Shown piece after piece: positions 17,535-25,285 of a DNA stretch of 64,000 nucleotides (position 1 is the first letter of the stretch; every line of letters begins with the position of its first letter). This DNA is from Bacteroidales bacterium UBA2712 (GTDB lineage Bacteria > Bacteroidota > Bacteroidia > Bacteroidales > Paludibacteraceae). The notes below the pieces were generated by a model. The model searched no databases. It was not told where the DNA came from and was given only the letters and a program-made list of their open reading frames with translations. The position numbers were made by a program, and so were the translations under genes. The DNA lies in the NCBI GenBank assembly GCA_002354055.1, contig DEKW01000007.1, positions 1 to 64,000 of the forward strand, given 5' to 3'.

Positions 17535-19808
17535 TTATTTGATTCGGTTTCCTCGTACATCGTACATCCGTCCTTCGTAAATCAGATAAATCTGTCCGTT
17601 ACGGAGGATCTTGCCGTTCGAACCCTCAAAAGTGCCGGTTTCATCGGATATTTCTTCGATAGCTGTCGGCGTGTTTGCTCCGAGAGTAGCAAAGGATCCG
17701 GAGGCGTAGAAGAGTTCCGTATTATTGGCATCGGAAGCGGTCATCGTGAACCAATAGTCGGTGCCCTCACTCAAACCGTTGTAACGGAACGAGAAGGAAG
17801 CAGCGGTGTTCATCGCCCGACGTACAGGTGCGTGTTTGGAGAAGTCGATCTCAACGAGCTGTCCCATTGAGTTGAATGTCAGCGTACAAATCTTCTCCGT
17901 ACGCTCTTCATTCGCCCAGATGATGAGAGTATAGTAAGTGGCACCTTCCACGGCCGGCCATGTGAACTGCACACTATGCTCGTCGGGTTGCGTCTCTACT
18001 TCCGGCTCTTTTTCCGGCATCTCCAGAAGTGTACTGTCCACTTGGATATTAAAGCCCTTCCAGGTGTTGTTGGCGCGGTAGATAGCCGCGAGCGAATCAC
18101 AGGGCACCAAAAGGACTGTTTGCGCTTGATTGAGCAGATTGAAAGGATTGCCTTGCGTTGCAGGTACGGCCATCATAGGCGCTACAATCGTGTCAAGAAC
18201 AGGTGTCACATCATTGCCCCAGAAATAACCGCCGAACAACTCGTTCTCTATTTGACTCAGACCTTTCGGCAAGACCAGTTTACGAAGATTCACCGCTCTG
18301 AGCGAAGAGGAACGCAAGGTGGTTACTTCTTCCGGTAGCACGAACTCCTCTCCGTCATGCTTGCACGGATAGAGCGCCAACGCCGTCGTGTCTGCCGAAT
18401 AGAGCACCCCGTCTATCGCACGGAAATGCGCGTTGGCTTTCGGCATCCGGATGTACCATAGTGCGGGACATTTATGGAAAGCATAAGCGCCTATCTCTCT
18501 GAGACTGTCGCCTATCTCAATGATTTCCAGATTATTGCAGATTCGGAATTGTGCTTTACCGATCATGGGACTGTTGATGACCGCCTTCTTGAGTTTCGGA
18601 CTGTCGGCAAATACCTGTTCACCCATCTGTTTAAGCGAGGAAGGTATCGTTACCTGCTCCATGGAATAAGAGCGGTAGAATGCCTCGTCGCCTATTTCTT
18701 CCACCGTTTCCGGTATGACATAATGTCTGTTGCTGTCATACTTCCCAAGGCTGTTGGCCTCGAAAGCGTATTCACCGATAGAGCGCACGTTGGTCATGGT
18801 CAGATCAACTGCGGAAACAGAGAAAGCACTAGCAGCAACATGCACGACACTTTCCGGTAAAGTGTAAGCGGCATTTATTGCCGCCGGACAACATATTACG
18901 GTATCCATGTTGATAGTCATAAGCATGTTGTTCCATGTAGTGTAGTGCGTGTTGCCTTCCGCAACTGAGATTTTCCGCAATGATCCGCCAAAAATCGCCC
19001 CGGGAGTAACATATTCCAACGAAGCCGGTAGATGGAGCGTTTTAATAACAGCATTGAGACTGAACATCAGTCCGTAGTGTTCAATACGCTTCACGCCTTC
19101 CGGGATGGTAAGGCTCGTAATTTTTGTACAGCCGTAGAATGCACTCTTGTAAATCACCTGAATGCCCGCAGGTATCGTATAGGCACCTTGATAATTCATC
19201 GGCATCAACACAAACAGACTGTCATTATAGATAGGATCTTGCAACGCATCCAATATATAGAACGCCCACGGACTGACAGACTGAACCGAATTAGCAAGGT
19301 GTACGCGTTGTAAGTTGGGCATCTGTTCAAACGAACGCTGTTCAATATACGTCACGCCTTCCGGCACGCGGAACTCAATGAGACCGGCCCCCCAGAACGC
19401 CTCAAACGGAATCTCCGTAATCGTACTGTCCGGAATGATACACGATGTCAGATTAGTGCATCTGAGGAATGCATTTTTGCCTAAATTACGCAGGGTTTGT
19501 GGCAAGACAATAGATGTCAGTTGTACGCAACCGGCAAAAGCATCGTCTGCCATACTCGTAACCGCGTAATTCGCGCCTTCGTACGTCACGGTGTCATTAA
19601 TAACAATGTCACCAACGGCGGTACTACTACTCTGTACCGCTATTTGTGCTGTCATGGCTGTGTTGTCCAGCGTATAATAGACGCTGTCAACAAAAACCCT
19701 TTGTGCGTAGGCGCACGTTCCTTTTAATACTAACGCTGCAAAGAGCAGAACGGAAAACGCGATTTTTTTCTTAGCCGCAAGGGCACGATTTAGCAAAAAC
19801 TTTTTCAT
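17535..19808 (-). CDS. BspA-like leucine-rich repeat surface protein
   Basis: The first gene of the six-gene surface operon encodes 757 residues. A long basic N-region precedes the signal helix (IAFSVLLFAALVLKGTCAYA). LRR_5 repeats run from about residue 75 to 560, with some irregular units, then comes a fibronectin-like domain (YYTLIIWANEERTEKICTL) and the tag GQIYLIYE..MYDVRGNRIK. It is more diverged than the two following paralogues. A canonical promoter (19835-19865) sits just upstream, partly inside the end of the neighbouring gene. Confidence 0.87.
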   Translation of the reverse strand: MKKFLLNRALAAKKKIAFSVLLFAALVLKGTCAYAQRVFVDSVYYTLDNTAMTAQIAVQSSSTAVGDIVINDTVTYEGANYAVTSMADDAFAGCVQLTSIVLPQTLRNLGKNAFLRCTNLTSCIIPDSTITEIPFEAFWGAGLIEFRVPEGVTYIEQRSFEQMPNLQRVHLANSVQSVSPWAFYILDALQDPIYNDSLFVLMPMNYQGAYTIPAGIQVIYKSAFYGCTKITSLTIPEGVKRIEHYGLMFSLNAVIKTLHLPASLEYVTPGAIFGGSLRKISVAEGNTHYTTWNNMLMTINMDTVICCPAAINAAYTLPESVVHVAASAFSVSAVDLTMTNVRSIGEYAFEANSLGKYDSNRHYVIPETVEEIGDEAFYRSYSMEQVTIPSSLKQMGEQVFADSPKLKKAVINSPMIGKAQFRICNNLEIIEIGDSLREIGAYAFHKCPALWYIRMPKANAHFRAIDGVLYSADTTALALYPCKHDGEEFVLPEEVTTLRSSSLRAVNLRKLVLPKGLSQIENELFGGYFWGNDVTPVLDTIVAPMMAVPATQGNPFNLLNQAQTVLLVPCDSLAAIYRANNTWKGFNIQVDSTLLEMPEKEPEVETQPDEHSVQFTWPAVEGATYYTLIIWANEERTEKICTLTFNSMGQLVEIDFSKHAPVRRAMNTAASFSFRYNGLSEGTDYWFTMTASDANNTELFYASGSFATLGANTPTAIEEISDETGTFEGSNGKILRNGQIYLIYEGRMYDVRGNRIK

Positions 19809-19834
19809 GCGATTTTAAGTTTTAAAATTCGGTG

Positions 19835-19865
19835 CAAAATTACTGCTTTTTTTCGACATGTGCAA
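19835..19865 (-). promoter_or_regulatory. Bacteroidetes-type promoter of the surface-protein operon
   Basis: TTG (19865-19863), 20 bases, TAATTTTG (19842-19835), minus strand. The box overlaps the last codons and stop of the upstream gene (stop at 19840), so the operon may start independently of it. Confidence 0.82.
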
Positions 19866-20541
19866 ATTTTGCAGTTGTACGAGGCGGTTTTTCTAAATTT
19901 GTAAATACTTGAATATCAGGTAGTTGTAAATTGCTGTCTCGGAAATAGTTGTACGAGCGACGAAGAGGGCTTGCGAAGGGTTGCAATCTTACGTGGTAAT
20001 CCACCTCTTCGAAGCTGATTTCCTCTACATTTACCTCATTTTCCTTCGCCCGTTTGGCTTCTTTTTGCAACTGGCGATAGATGGCTACATAGACGTATTG
20101 ATAAAAGCGGGAATAGGCCTTGAAACCTTCTTCGGGTTTTCCGCCGCCTTTATAGACCGTGAAATAGTGGTGAAAGAACCGAATCCGCCATTCGATACCC
20201 TCCGGCGTGTGGTCTTTCTCCAACGCGTGCGCGCGTCGTTGCGCCTCTTTGATCAGCTCTCTGTTGGCTACGCAGGCTTCCGGCCAGTATTTCGGGAAAT
20301 GGAAGGTATATAACTCAAACAATCCCTCTCTAAACCGCGAGGGACGAACGACGATCCGCTTCTTGTATTTACAACCCTCTTTCGCTGAATCCATCGCGCC
20401 CAGCAGAAAATCCACGCCCGCACACATATGACAGTAGTACACACCCCTTTTATGAGGCGTGGAACCTGCCGGAAGCGGCACAAATTCAAAACCGCTACCC
20501 TTCAATCGCTCAATTACCTTGGTTTTTAGATGTTTGCCCAT
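19840..20541 (-). CDS. Unrecognised protein, NRELIK/YVYV family
   Basis: I do not recognise this 233-residue protein. It has no signal peptide. It has an N-terminal CHMC pair, basic patches, and a core NRELIKEAQRRAHALEK followed by W-RF--Y and YQYVYVAIYRQLQKE. The same core occurs in the gene at 28522-28974 (NRELIKAAQKRAHAIEK, YTYVYVQIYREMKE), so these are paralogues. The ATG at 20541 has a close Shine-Dalgarno (AGGAGG). The transcript from 20741-20771 carries a UTR of about 195 bases containing a 22-bp repeat array. A nucleic-acid role is possible from the charge, but nothing proves it. Confidence 0.75.
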   Translation of the reverse strand: MGKHLKTKVIERLKGSGFEFVPLPAGSTPHKRGVYYCHMCAGVDFLLGAMDSAKEGCKYKKRIVVRPSRFREGLFELYTFHFPKYWPEACVANRELIKEAQRRAHALEKDHTPEGIEWRIRFFHHYFTVYKGGGKPEEGFKAYSRFYQYVYVAIYRQLQKEAKRAKENEVNVEEISFEEVDYHVRLQPFASPLRRSYNYFRDSNLQLPDIQVFTNLEKPPRTTAKFAHVEKKQ

Positions 20542-20560
20542 AATCCTCCTGATTTTTTAT

Positions 20561-20651
20561 GCATCTTTAGCTCAAATTTTAAGCATCATTAACTCGCATT
20601 TTAGCATTTTCAACTCAAATTCTAAGCATTATTAACTCGCGTCCTATGCAT
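20561..20651 (-). repeat. 22-bp tandem repeat array in 5' UTR
   Basis: GCAT recurs at 20561, 20583, 20604, 20626 and 20648 (steps 22, 21, 22, 22), and CTC at 20571, 20593, 20614 and 20636. The unit reads about CTCAAATTCTAAGCATTATT on the plus strand. On the transcribed minus strand repeats carry an ATG, and some give tiny frames such as ATGCTTAGAATTTGA. It lies between the promoter and the start of the 233-residue gene. The rest of the gap to 20856 is AT-rich with two promoters. Confidence 0.8.
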
Positions 20652-20740
20652 CCTAGACTTTATTACTTTTTCTTTTCTCCTAATTTGCTCATTCACAGTC
20701 AAATAAGCGCATTTTCTCCGTATTCTAAAAAAATCGTCTG

Positions 20741-20771
20741 CAAAGATACGAATTTTTTCTCATAAATCCAA
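20741..20771 (-). promoter_or_regulatory. Bacteroidetes-type promoter for the 233-residue gene
   Basis: TTG (20771-20769), 20 bases, TATCTTTG (20748-20741) on the minus strand. It implies a 5' UTR of about 195 bases containing the 22-bp repeats. Confidence 0.8.
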
Positions 20772-20808
20772 ATTTTACCCTACAAAAAACTTTTTTTTGC
20801 TTGATAAT

Positions 20809-20839
20809 TTGCATAAATGCAAAACTTTTACTACCTTTG
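20809..20839 (+). promoter_or_regulatory. Bacteroidetes-type promoter for the TPR/HTH gene
   Basis: TTG (20809-20811), 20 bases, TACCTTTG (20832-20839). It is divergent from the promoter at 20741-20771. The ATG at 20857 is 17 bases further on. Confidence 0.87.
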
Positions 20840-20856
20840 CACTCGAAAATAAGGTT

Positions 20857-22347
20857 ATGCGATTCCTTAGGCATTCATATACTATCCTTCTTGCACTTTT
20901 GACCGCGGCTCTCGCGGTCGTTTCCTGCGCCGGAAATGATTCTTTGCAGCTGTTGGAGCAGGGGGAGGCGAATTATAAGGCGGGGACGTCATCTAATTAT
21001 GCGAGCCATTATGAGGAGTCGGTTTATTACCTGAAGCAGGCGGAAGAAGCCTTCCTTGACATCGATCCTGCAGCCCTTTCGCCGGAGATGCAGGCAAAGC
21101 GGACGAAGTTGTTGGGGCTCACGTGGTTTCATTTGGGGAATACTTCCGAGAGCGAGATGCTGTACGAGATTGCCAAGGAATACTACCGCAAGTCCGTTCC
21201 GCTGCTTCGGGAGAGTAAGAACCTTACTTATCTGGCTTGCGCATATCGGGATATAGCGCGTACGACGGCGCTGACGGAGGGGGAGCAGGATAGTGTGCTG
21301 TATTATTTTGACGAAGCAGAACGTTTTGCGCGCGAGGCGCAGAGTACAGTTCTGGAGCTGGATATACAGGCGTACCGGTATCAGCTTTGTTACCCGGACA
21401 GCATCCCTCAGCGGTTGGAAGTGTGCCGTCGGCTGGCGGAGGAGTTTGGTGCGCACGCGAGATATTCGGAGATCGTCGAGCTTCTTCTGAGCGAAGCGGA
21501 GACCGATTCGGCGGCGTATTATCTGGAGCGTTTGCAACCGAAGGACTCCGCGTATGCCTATTGGTTTGAGCAGAGTTACACCTATCTGCAGAGTAAGATC
21601 TTGCAGCAAGAAGGCAAGTCGGGCGAGGCATATTCGCTTTTGTTGGATTTGTACGATAGGAAGATCGAGGAGCTGCGTCGTGATGCAGGTTCGCGGACAT
21701 ATGCGCTGACGCTTCATTATGATGTCGCGCGTGAGCAGCAGTTGGCGCAAGAGGCGCTTCGCGAGCGGTCGTGGCAAAGGAAAATCTCGTTGGTGCTGAT
21801 CTTGTTGTTGGTTCTCTCCGTAGCGTTGTTCTTCGTCTCGTGGCGGTATTGGCAGCACCATAAAAAGGAACAGGCTGCAGCTTTGCGGGCGTTGCAGGAC
21901 AAGTATGCGCAGCAACTTCAGTTGGCTCTGGAGCGGCTGAAACAGAAAGTGAACCTGACGCGAGAGATGGAGCTGCAGCGGCTTCGGGGTAATGAGCCGG
22001 AGTTTCCTAAATGGCTGCAGACCTACCGTGACGAGCAGTTGACGCTCAGTAAGGAGAGTATTGACGAACTTATCGGTTCGATGGACACTGCTTTGGATGG
22101 GGCTATCAGCAGGTTAAGAAAGGAGTATCCGGACTTGACAGAATCGGACATGCAGTTTGCTATCCTGAGTATCATCGGCGCTTCGGACAGCGATATGGGA
22201 ATACTGCTGAACGTCCAGAAACAGACCATCTACCACCGCCGCCAGATCGTGCGCAAGCATGTGGATCCCGCTATCGAAGATATTGACGCATGGCTGCGCG
22301 CCTATATCCTAAACCCTAAATTTGAAATCCTAAATCCTAAATCCTAA
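20857..22347 (+). CDS. TPR / membrane / helix-turn-helix regulator
   Basis: The 496-residue protein has a lipoprotein-type signal (AVVSCAG), then TPR-like helices (about 30-300; EESVYYLKQAEEAF, ESEMLYEIAKEYYRKS), a membrane segment at about 308-328 (ISLVLILLLVLSVALFFVSW), a coiled coil, and a C-terminal helix-turn-helix (about 425-470; LTESDMQFAIL, NVQKQTIYHRRQIVRKH). This layout is common among Bacteroidetes one-protein membrane regulators that join periplasmic sensing to DNA binding. Targets are unknown. The last residues (NPKFEILNPKS) are encoded by an AAATCCT tandem repeat, and the stop overlaps the end of recX by 11 bases. Confidence 0.75.
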   Translation: MRFLRHSYTILLALLTAALAVVSCAGNDSLQLLEQGEANYKAGTSSNYASHYEESVYYLKQAEEAFLDIDPAALSPEMQAKRTKLLGLTWFHLGNTSESEMLYEIAKEYYRKSVPLLRESKNLTYLACAYRDIARTTALTEGEQDSVLYYFDEAERFAREAQSTVLELDIQAYRYQLCYPDSIPQRLEVCRRLAEEFGAHARYSEIVELLLSEAETDSAAYYLERLQPKDSAYAYWFEQSYTYLQSKILQQEGKSGEAYSLLLDLYDRKIEELRRDAGSRTYALTLHYDVAREQQLAQEALRERSWQRKISLVLILLLVLSVALFFVSWRYWQHHKKEQAAALRALQDKYAQQLQLALERLKQKVNLTREMELQRLRGNEPEFPKWLQTYRDEQLTLSKESIDELIGSMDTALDGAISRLRKEYPDLTESDMQFAILSIIGASDSDMGILLNVQKQTIYHRRQIVRKHVDPAIEDIDAWLRAYILNPKFEILNPKS

Positions 22348-22783
22348 TCCCTAATCCCTTTTTCACTTCCTCGTAGGTAAAACCTCGTTGAAGGAGGAAA
22401 CGGAGACGTTTCTCTTCGGAGTCGGTTTTGCGGGCACGGATGAGCTTGCGTAAGTTGTCAAAATACGCGGTTTCATCGATGTTTTCCAGCGCAGAACGGA
22501 TTTCCGATTCGGGAAGTTGCAAAGCCCGCAGACCTGCCTGTATCTTGAGTCGTCCCCAAGACTGGTAGGCGACTTTGTCATGGACGTACGCTTCGCAGAA
22601 ACGCCGGTCGTTGAGGAAGTTGTCGGCGTAGAGATTTTCTTCGATGGAATCGGCGATTTCTGCATCTTGCAAGCCCCACTCGTAGAACTTACGACGTACA
22701 TCTGCGGCACAATGTTCCGCGCGGGCACAATAGGCTTGGGCTTTAGCGAGCCATTCGAGCTTCGATAATTCGGTCTTTGCCAT
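22337..22783 (-). CDS. recX: Regulatory protein RecX
   Basis: RecX binds RecA filaments and damps their activity. The 148-residue protein shows the three-helix RecX repeats: LAKAQAYCARAEHCAADVRRK, then the conserved LYADNFLNDRRFCEAYVHDK, then WGRLKIQAGLRALQLPESEI, and KRLRFLLQRGFTYEEV. I chose the ATG at 22783, which lies inside the end of prmC (41-base overlap), so the two are probably translated from one mRNA. Its tail (GLGIRI) is encoded by the AATCCC-type repeat shared with the convergent gene's end. Confidence 0.9.
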   Translation of the reverse strand: MAKTELSKLEWLAKAQAYCARAEHCAADVRRKFYEWGLQDAEIADSIEENLYADNFLNDRRFCEAYVHDKVAYQSWGRLKIQAGLRALQLPESEIRSALENIDETAYFDNLRKLIRARKTDSEEKRLRFLLQRGFTYEEVKKGLGIRI

Positions 22784-23609
22784 AAATATCTTTGTGAATT
22801 TGGATGTCGGTATAGCCAAGGCTGTCGAGAAGTTGCTTTAGTTCCTCCCCGAATGCCTCATTTATCTCGAAGAATAAACCCCTTTCCCGACCTTTCCCCT
22901 CAAGGGGCAAGGAGAACAACTCTGCGATTCGGCGGTAGAATTTCAAGGGATCGGAGTCGGGGACGAAGAGGGCGGTGGAGGGTTCGAAGTTCAGGACGTT
23001 CGGCCGCATGGAGGTTTTTTCCGACTCGCAGATATAGGGAGGATTGGAAACGACTACGTCGTATTTAGGATTTTTTTCGTTGAAATCGAAAATATCTACT
23101 ACTTCAAAATGAACCTCGACATTATTGCGGCGGGCATTCTCCCGGGCGATGGCGATGGCTTCGGGGGAGATGTCGATGCCGGTGACGGACCATGAGGGAT
23201 GGGCTTTCTTGAGTGCAATCGCAATACAACCACTTCCTGTACCTACGTCTAAAACTTTTAAAGCCTTCCCTTCAGGGAGGGTTTGGGTAGGCTTATTTAT
23301 CCGCTCTACCAACTCTGCGGTTTCGGGACGGGGAATGAGGGTGGCAGGGGTGACGAGCAGGTCGAGGCCGCACCATAAAGTATGCCCGAAAATATACTGA
23401 ATCGGTTCAAAATGCAAGAGTCGGGAGATGATTTCCTGCGATTTCTCTTGCATAATTGAAGAAAAAGCAGTATCTTTGCACCCGAATTGCAATTCGGTGC
23501 GGCTTTTGCCGGTGAGTTCTTCCATGATCCACCACGCCAGAGAGCGGGCTTCGTCCTCCGGATAAGCCGACTGAAGTTGCGAACTAATTTGACTGATTAT
23601 TTGTTTCAC
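22743..23609 (-). CDS. prmC: Release factor glutamine methyltransferase PrmC
   Basis: PrmC methylates the GGQ glutamine of release factors. The 288-residue protein has an N-terminal helical domain, the SAM motif VLDVGTGSGCIAIAL and the NPPY catalytic motif (VVSNPPYICE). The start codon is GTG (23609-23607), only 4 bases after the -7 box, so the mRNA may be leaderless. Two short stretches look like in-frame repeat insertions: PTQTLPEGK, encoded by 23262-23293 just before the SAM motif, and SLPLEGKGRERG, encoded by 22876-22913 before LFFEINEA. Both fall where loops are expected in the family. Confidence 0.92.
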   Translation of the reverse strand: MKQIISQISSQLQSAYPEDEARSLAWWIMEELTGKSRTELQFGCKDTAFSSIMQEKSQEIISRLLHFEPIQYIFGHTLWCGLDLLVTPATLIPRPETAELVERINKPTQTLPEGKALKVLDVGTGSGCIAIALKKAHPSWSVTGIDISPEAIAIARENARRNNVEVHFEVVDIFDFNEKNPKYDVVVSNPPYICESEKTSMRPNVLNFEPSTALFVPDSDPLKFYRRIAELFSLPLEGKGRERGLFFEINEAFGEELKQLLDSLGYTDIQIHKDIYGKDRIIEARMAR

Positions 23610-23613
23610 GGTG

Positions 23614-23644
23614 CAAAGTTACAAAAAAATAATGAAATACGCAA
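23614..23644 (-). promoter_or_regulatory. Bacteroidetes-type promoter for prmC (leaderless arrangement)
   Basis: TTG (23644-23642), 20 bases, TAACTTTG (23621-23614), then CACC and the GTG start. The same TAACTTTGCACCGTG string occurs before hflX. Confidence 0.87.
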
Positions 23645-23653
23645 ATTTTGCTT

Positions 23654-24751
23654 ATGAATTACGAACAATATATAGCTCGATGCATTGAAAATGCCCGTCG
23701 CGGGGAGTATTATGTGGCGCCGAATCCGATGGTGGGAGCGGTGCTGGTAGCCCCCTCCGACTCCCCCATGGAGGGGGAGAGAATTTTGGCAGAGGGATGG
23801 CATGAGCGGTTTGGCGAGGGGCACGCGGAGGTGAATTGTTTTCGGAGCCTTGAGAAATCGAACTATCGCGATATCGATTTATCGAAATGTACGCTCTTTG
23901 TGTCTTTGGAGCCGTGCAGCCATTATGGGAAGACGCCGCCCTGCGCGAAGTTGATTATCGAGAAGGGTGTCGGGAGAGTTGTTGTGGGGATGTTGGACCC
24001 GAACCCGTTGGTTGCCGGAAGAGGTGTGAAGATGCTGCGTGAGGCAGGGATTGAGGTGGTGGTCGGTGTACTGGAGAAAGAGTGCCGGGAGCTGAATAAA
24101 CGGTTTCTGATGCTGCATGAGCACCACCGGCCGTACGTGGTTCTCAAATGGGCGCAGACGGGGGACGGGTTTATTGACCGCCTTCGGCTGATAGACCGCT
24201 GCGCTGATAGAATAAAGACCGCTAACGCTGATAAACCGATTCACTTGAATGGGGCGCTCGCTATCTCGACGGAGCGGACGAAGGCGATTGTGCATCGGAT
24301 GCGGGCGGAAAATATGGCGATTATGGTGGGGACGAATACAGTGATTATGGATAACCCGCGGTTGATGACGACTCATTGGGAAGGAAGAAACCCCATCCGC
24401 GTGACGGTCGATCGGCATAACCGAATCCCGATGGAATCGAGGATTTTTGAGCGGAAGGAGTCAGACTACCCCGGTATCGAACCCGTGATCGTTTATCGGG
24501 AGAGGACCGATTGGGAGTATATCTTGGAGGATCTCGCGGGAAGGGGTATTCACTCGATTATGGTCGAAGGCGGTACGACGTTACTAAACCACATTATTGA
24601 AACGGGTCTCTGGGACGAGATGCATGTTGAGGTGGCACCGGAGATCACGATAGGCGAAGGAGTAGCGGCGCCGAGTGTAAATTTTGCCGATTTCAACGGA
24701 GATTTTGAGGTGGTTGACGGGCATAAGCTTTATACGATTTATCAAAAATAA
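23654..24751 (+). CDS. ribD: Riboflavin biosynthesis deaminase/reductase RibD
   Basis: This bifunctional enzyme performs the second (deaminase) and third (reductase) steps of riboflavin synthesis. The 365-residue protein shows the zinc deaminase motifs GHAEVNC and EPCSHYGKTPPC, and a reductase domain with MVEGGTTLLNHIIE near the end. I used the ATG at 23654. Two unusual inserts are visible: PSDSPMEGE, encoded by a CTCCCCCATGGAGGGGGAG palindrome (23751-23781), and RLIDRCADRIKTANADK, encoded by three CCGC..CGCTGATA repeats (24174-24240) where family members have a short turn. No clear promoter is seen upstream; the gap to divergent prmC is 44 bases. Confidence 0.93.
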   Translation: MNYEQYIARCIENARRGEYYVAPNPMVGAVLVAPSDSPMEGERILAEGWHERFGEGHAEVNCFRSLEKSNYRDIDLSKCTLFVSLEPCSHYGKTPPCAKLIIEKGVGRVVVGMLDPNPLVAGRGVKMLREAGIEVVVGVLEKECRELNKRFLMLHEHHRPYVVLKWAQTGDGFIDRLRLIDRCADRIKTANADKPIHLNGALAISTERTKAIVHRMRAENMAIMVGTNTVIMDNPRLMTTHWEGRNPIRVTVDRHNRIPMESRIFERKESDYPGIEPVIVYRERTDWEYILEDLAGRGIHSIMVEGGTTLLNHIIETGLWDEMHVEVAPEITIGEGVAAPSVNFADFNGDFEVVDGHKLYTIYQK

Positions 24752-24772
24752 TGAAAAAAAAGTGCAAAAAAC

Positions 24773-24803
24773 TTGCGTATGTCGGAAAAAAGCAGTACCT
24801 TTG
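24773..24803 (+). promoter_or_regulatory. Bacteroidetes-type promoter for rpsO
   Basis: TTG (24773-24775), 20 bases, TACCTTTG (24796-24803). It begins 22 bases after the ribD stop. Confidence 0.88.
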
Positions 24804-24944
24804 CACCCGCTTTTGAAGAAAAGCGTAATAAATGTGGCGAAGTTTTGATACAAGTATGATGCTTTAGCCACCATTGTTTAACTCTCATTTACCGGGTGGC
24901 TCGTAAATGACCAAATGGTAAATGACCAAATCGTAAATGCTTTT
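24804..24944 (+). promoter_or_regulatory. rpsO 5' leader with stem-loop and tandem repeat
   Basis: The leader of about 135 bases holds a hairpin GCCACC..GGTGGC (about 24869-24900) and then two copies of TAAATGACCAAAT plus GTAAATG (24904-24939). S15 autoregulates through leader structures in several phyla; whether this one does is inference. Confidence 0.5.
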
Positions 24945-25214
24945 ATGTATTTAACTTCTGAGAAGAAAGCTGAGTTGTTCGCTAAGTACGGCAACGACGC
25001 CAAAAACACCGGTTCTGCTGAGAGCCAAATCGCATTGTTCACCTTCCGTATCAACCACCTGACCGAGCACCTGAAGGAAAACCGCAAGGACTTCGGTACA
25101 GAGCGCGCGCTGACTGCTTTGGTAGGAAAGCGTCGTCGTATGTTGGATTACCTGAAGGCCAAAGACATCGAGCGTTACCGCGCAATCATCAAAGAACTCG
25201 GTATTCGTAAGTAA
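24945..25214 (+). CDS. rpsO: 30S ribosomal protein S15
   Basis: S15 is a primary 16S rRNA-binding protein of the small subunit. The 89-residue product begins MYLTSEKKAELFAKYG and has the family signatures TGSAESQIALFTFRI, LTEHLKENRKDF and LVGKRRRMLDYLK. The ATG at 24945 gives the usual length; the frame upstream lies within the leader repeat. It is a single gene with its own promoter. Confidence 0.97.
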   Translation: MYLTSEKKAELFAKYGNDAKNTGSAESQIALFTFRINHLTEHLKENRKDFGTERALTALVGKRRRMLDYLKAKDIERYRAIIKELGIRK

Positions 25215-25250
25215 TTTACAGAAAAAATCAGAGAAAAGAATGGCATATGC

Positions 25251-25281
25251 TTGCATATGTCATTTTTTTTGTGTAACTTTG
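25251..25281 (+). promoter_or_regulatory. Bacteroidetes-type promoter for hflX (leaderless arrangement)
   Basis: TTG (25251-25253), 20 bases, TAACTTTG (25274-25281), then CACC and the GTG start at 25286. No room exists for a ribosome binding site after the predicted transcript start. Confidence 0.87.
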
Positions 25282-25285
25282 CACC

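Noticed and set aside
13170..19808. Recent horizontal transfer of the BspA-like island
   Set aside because: Promoter style, tag and base composition look like the rest of the window; no integrase, tRNA target repeat or insertion sequence flanks it.
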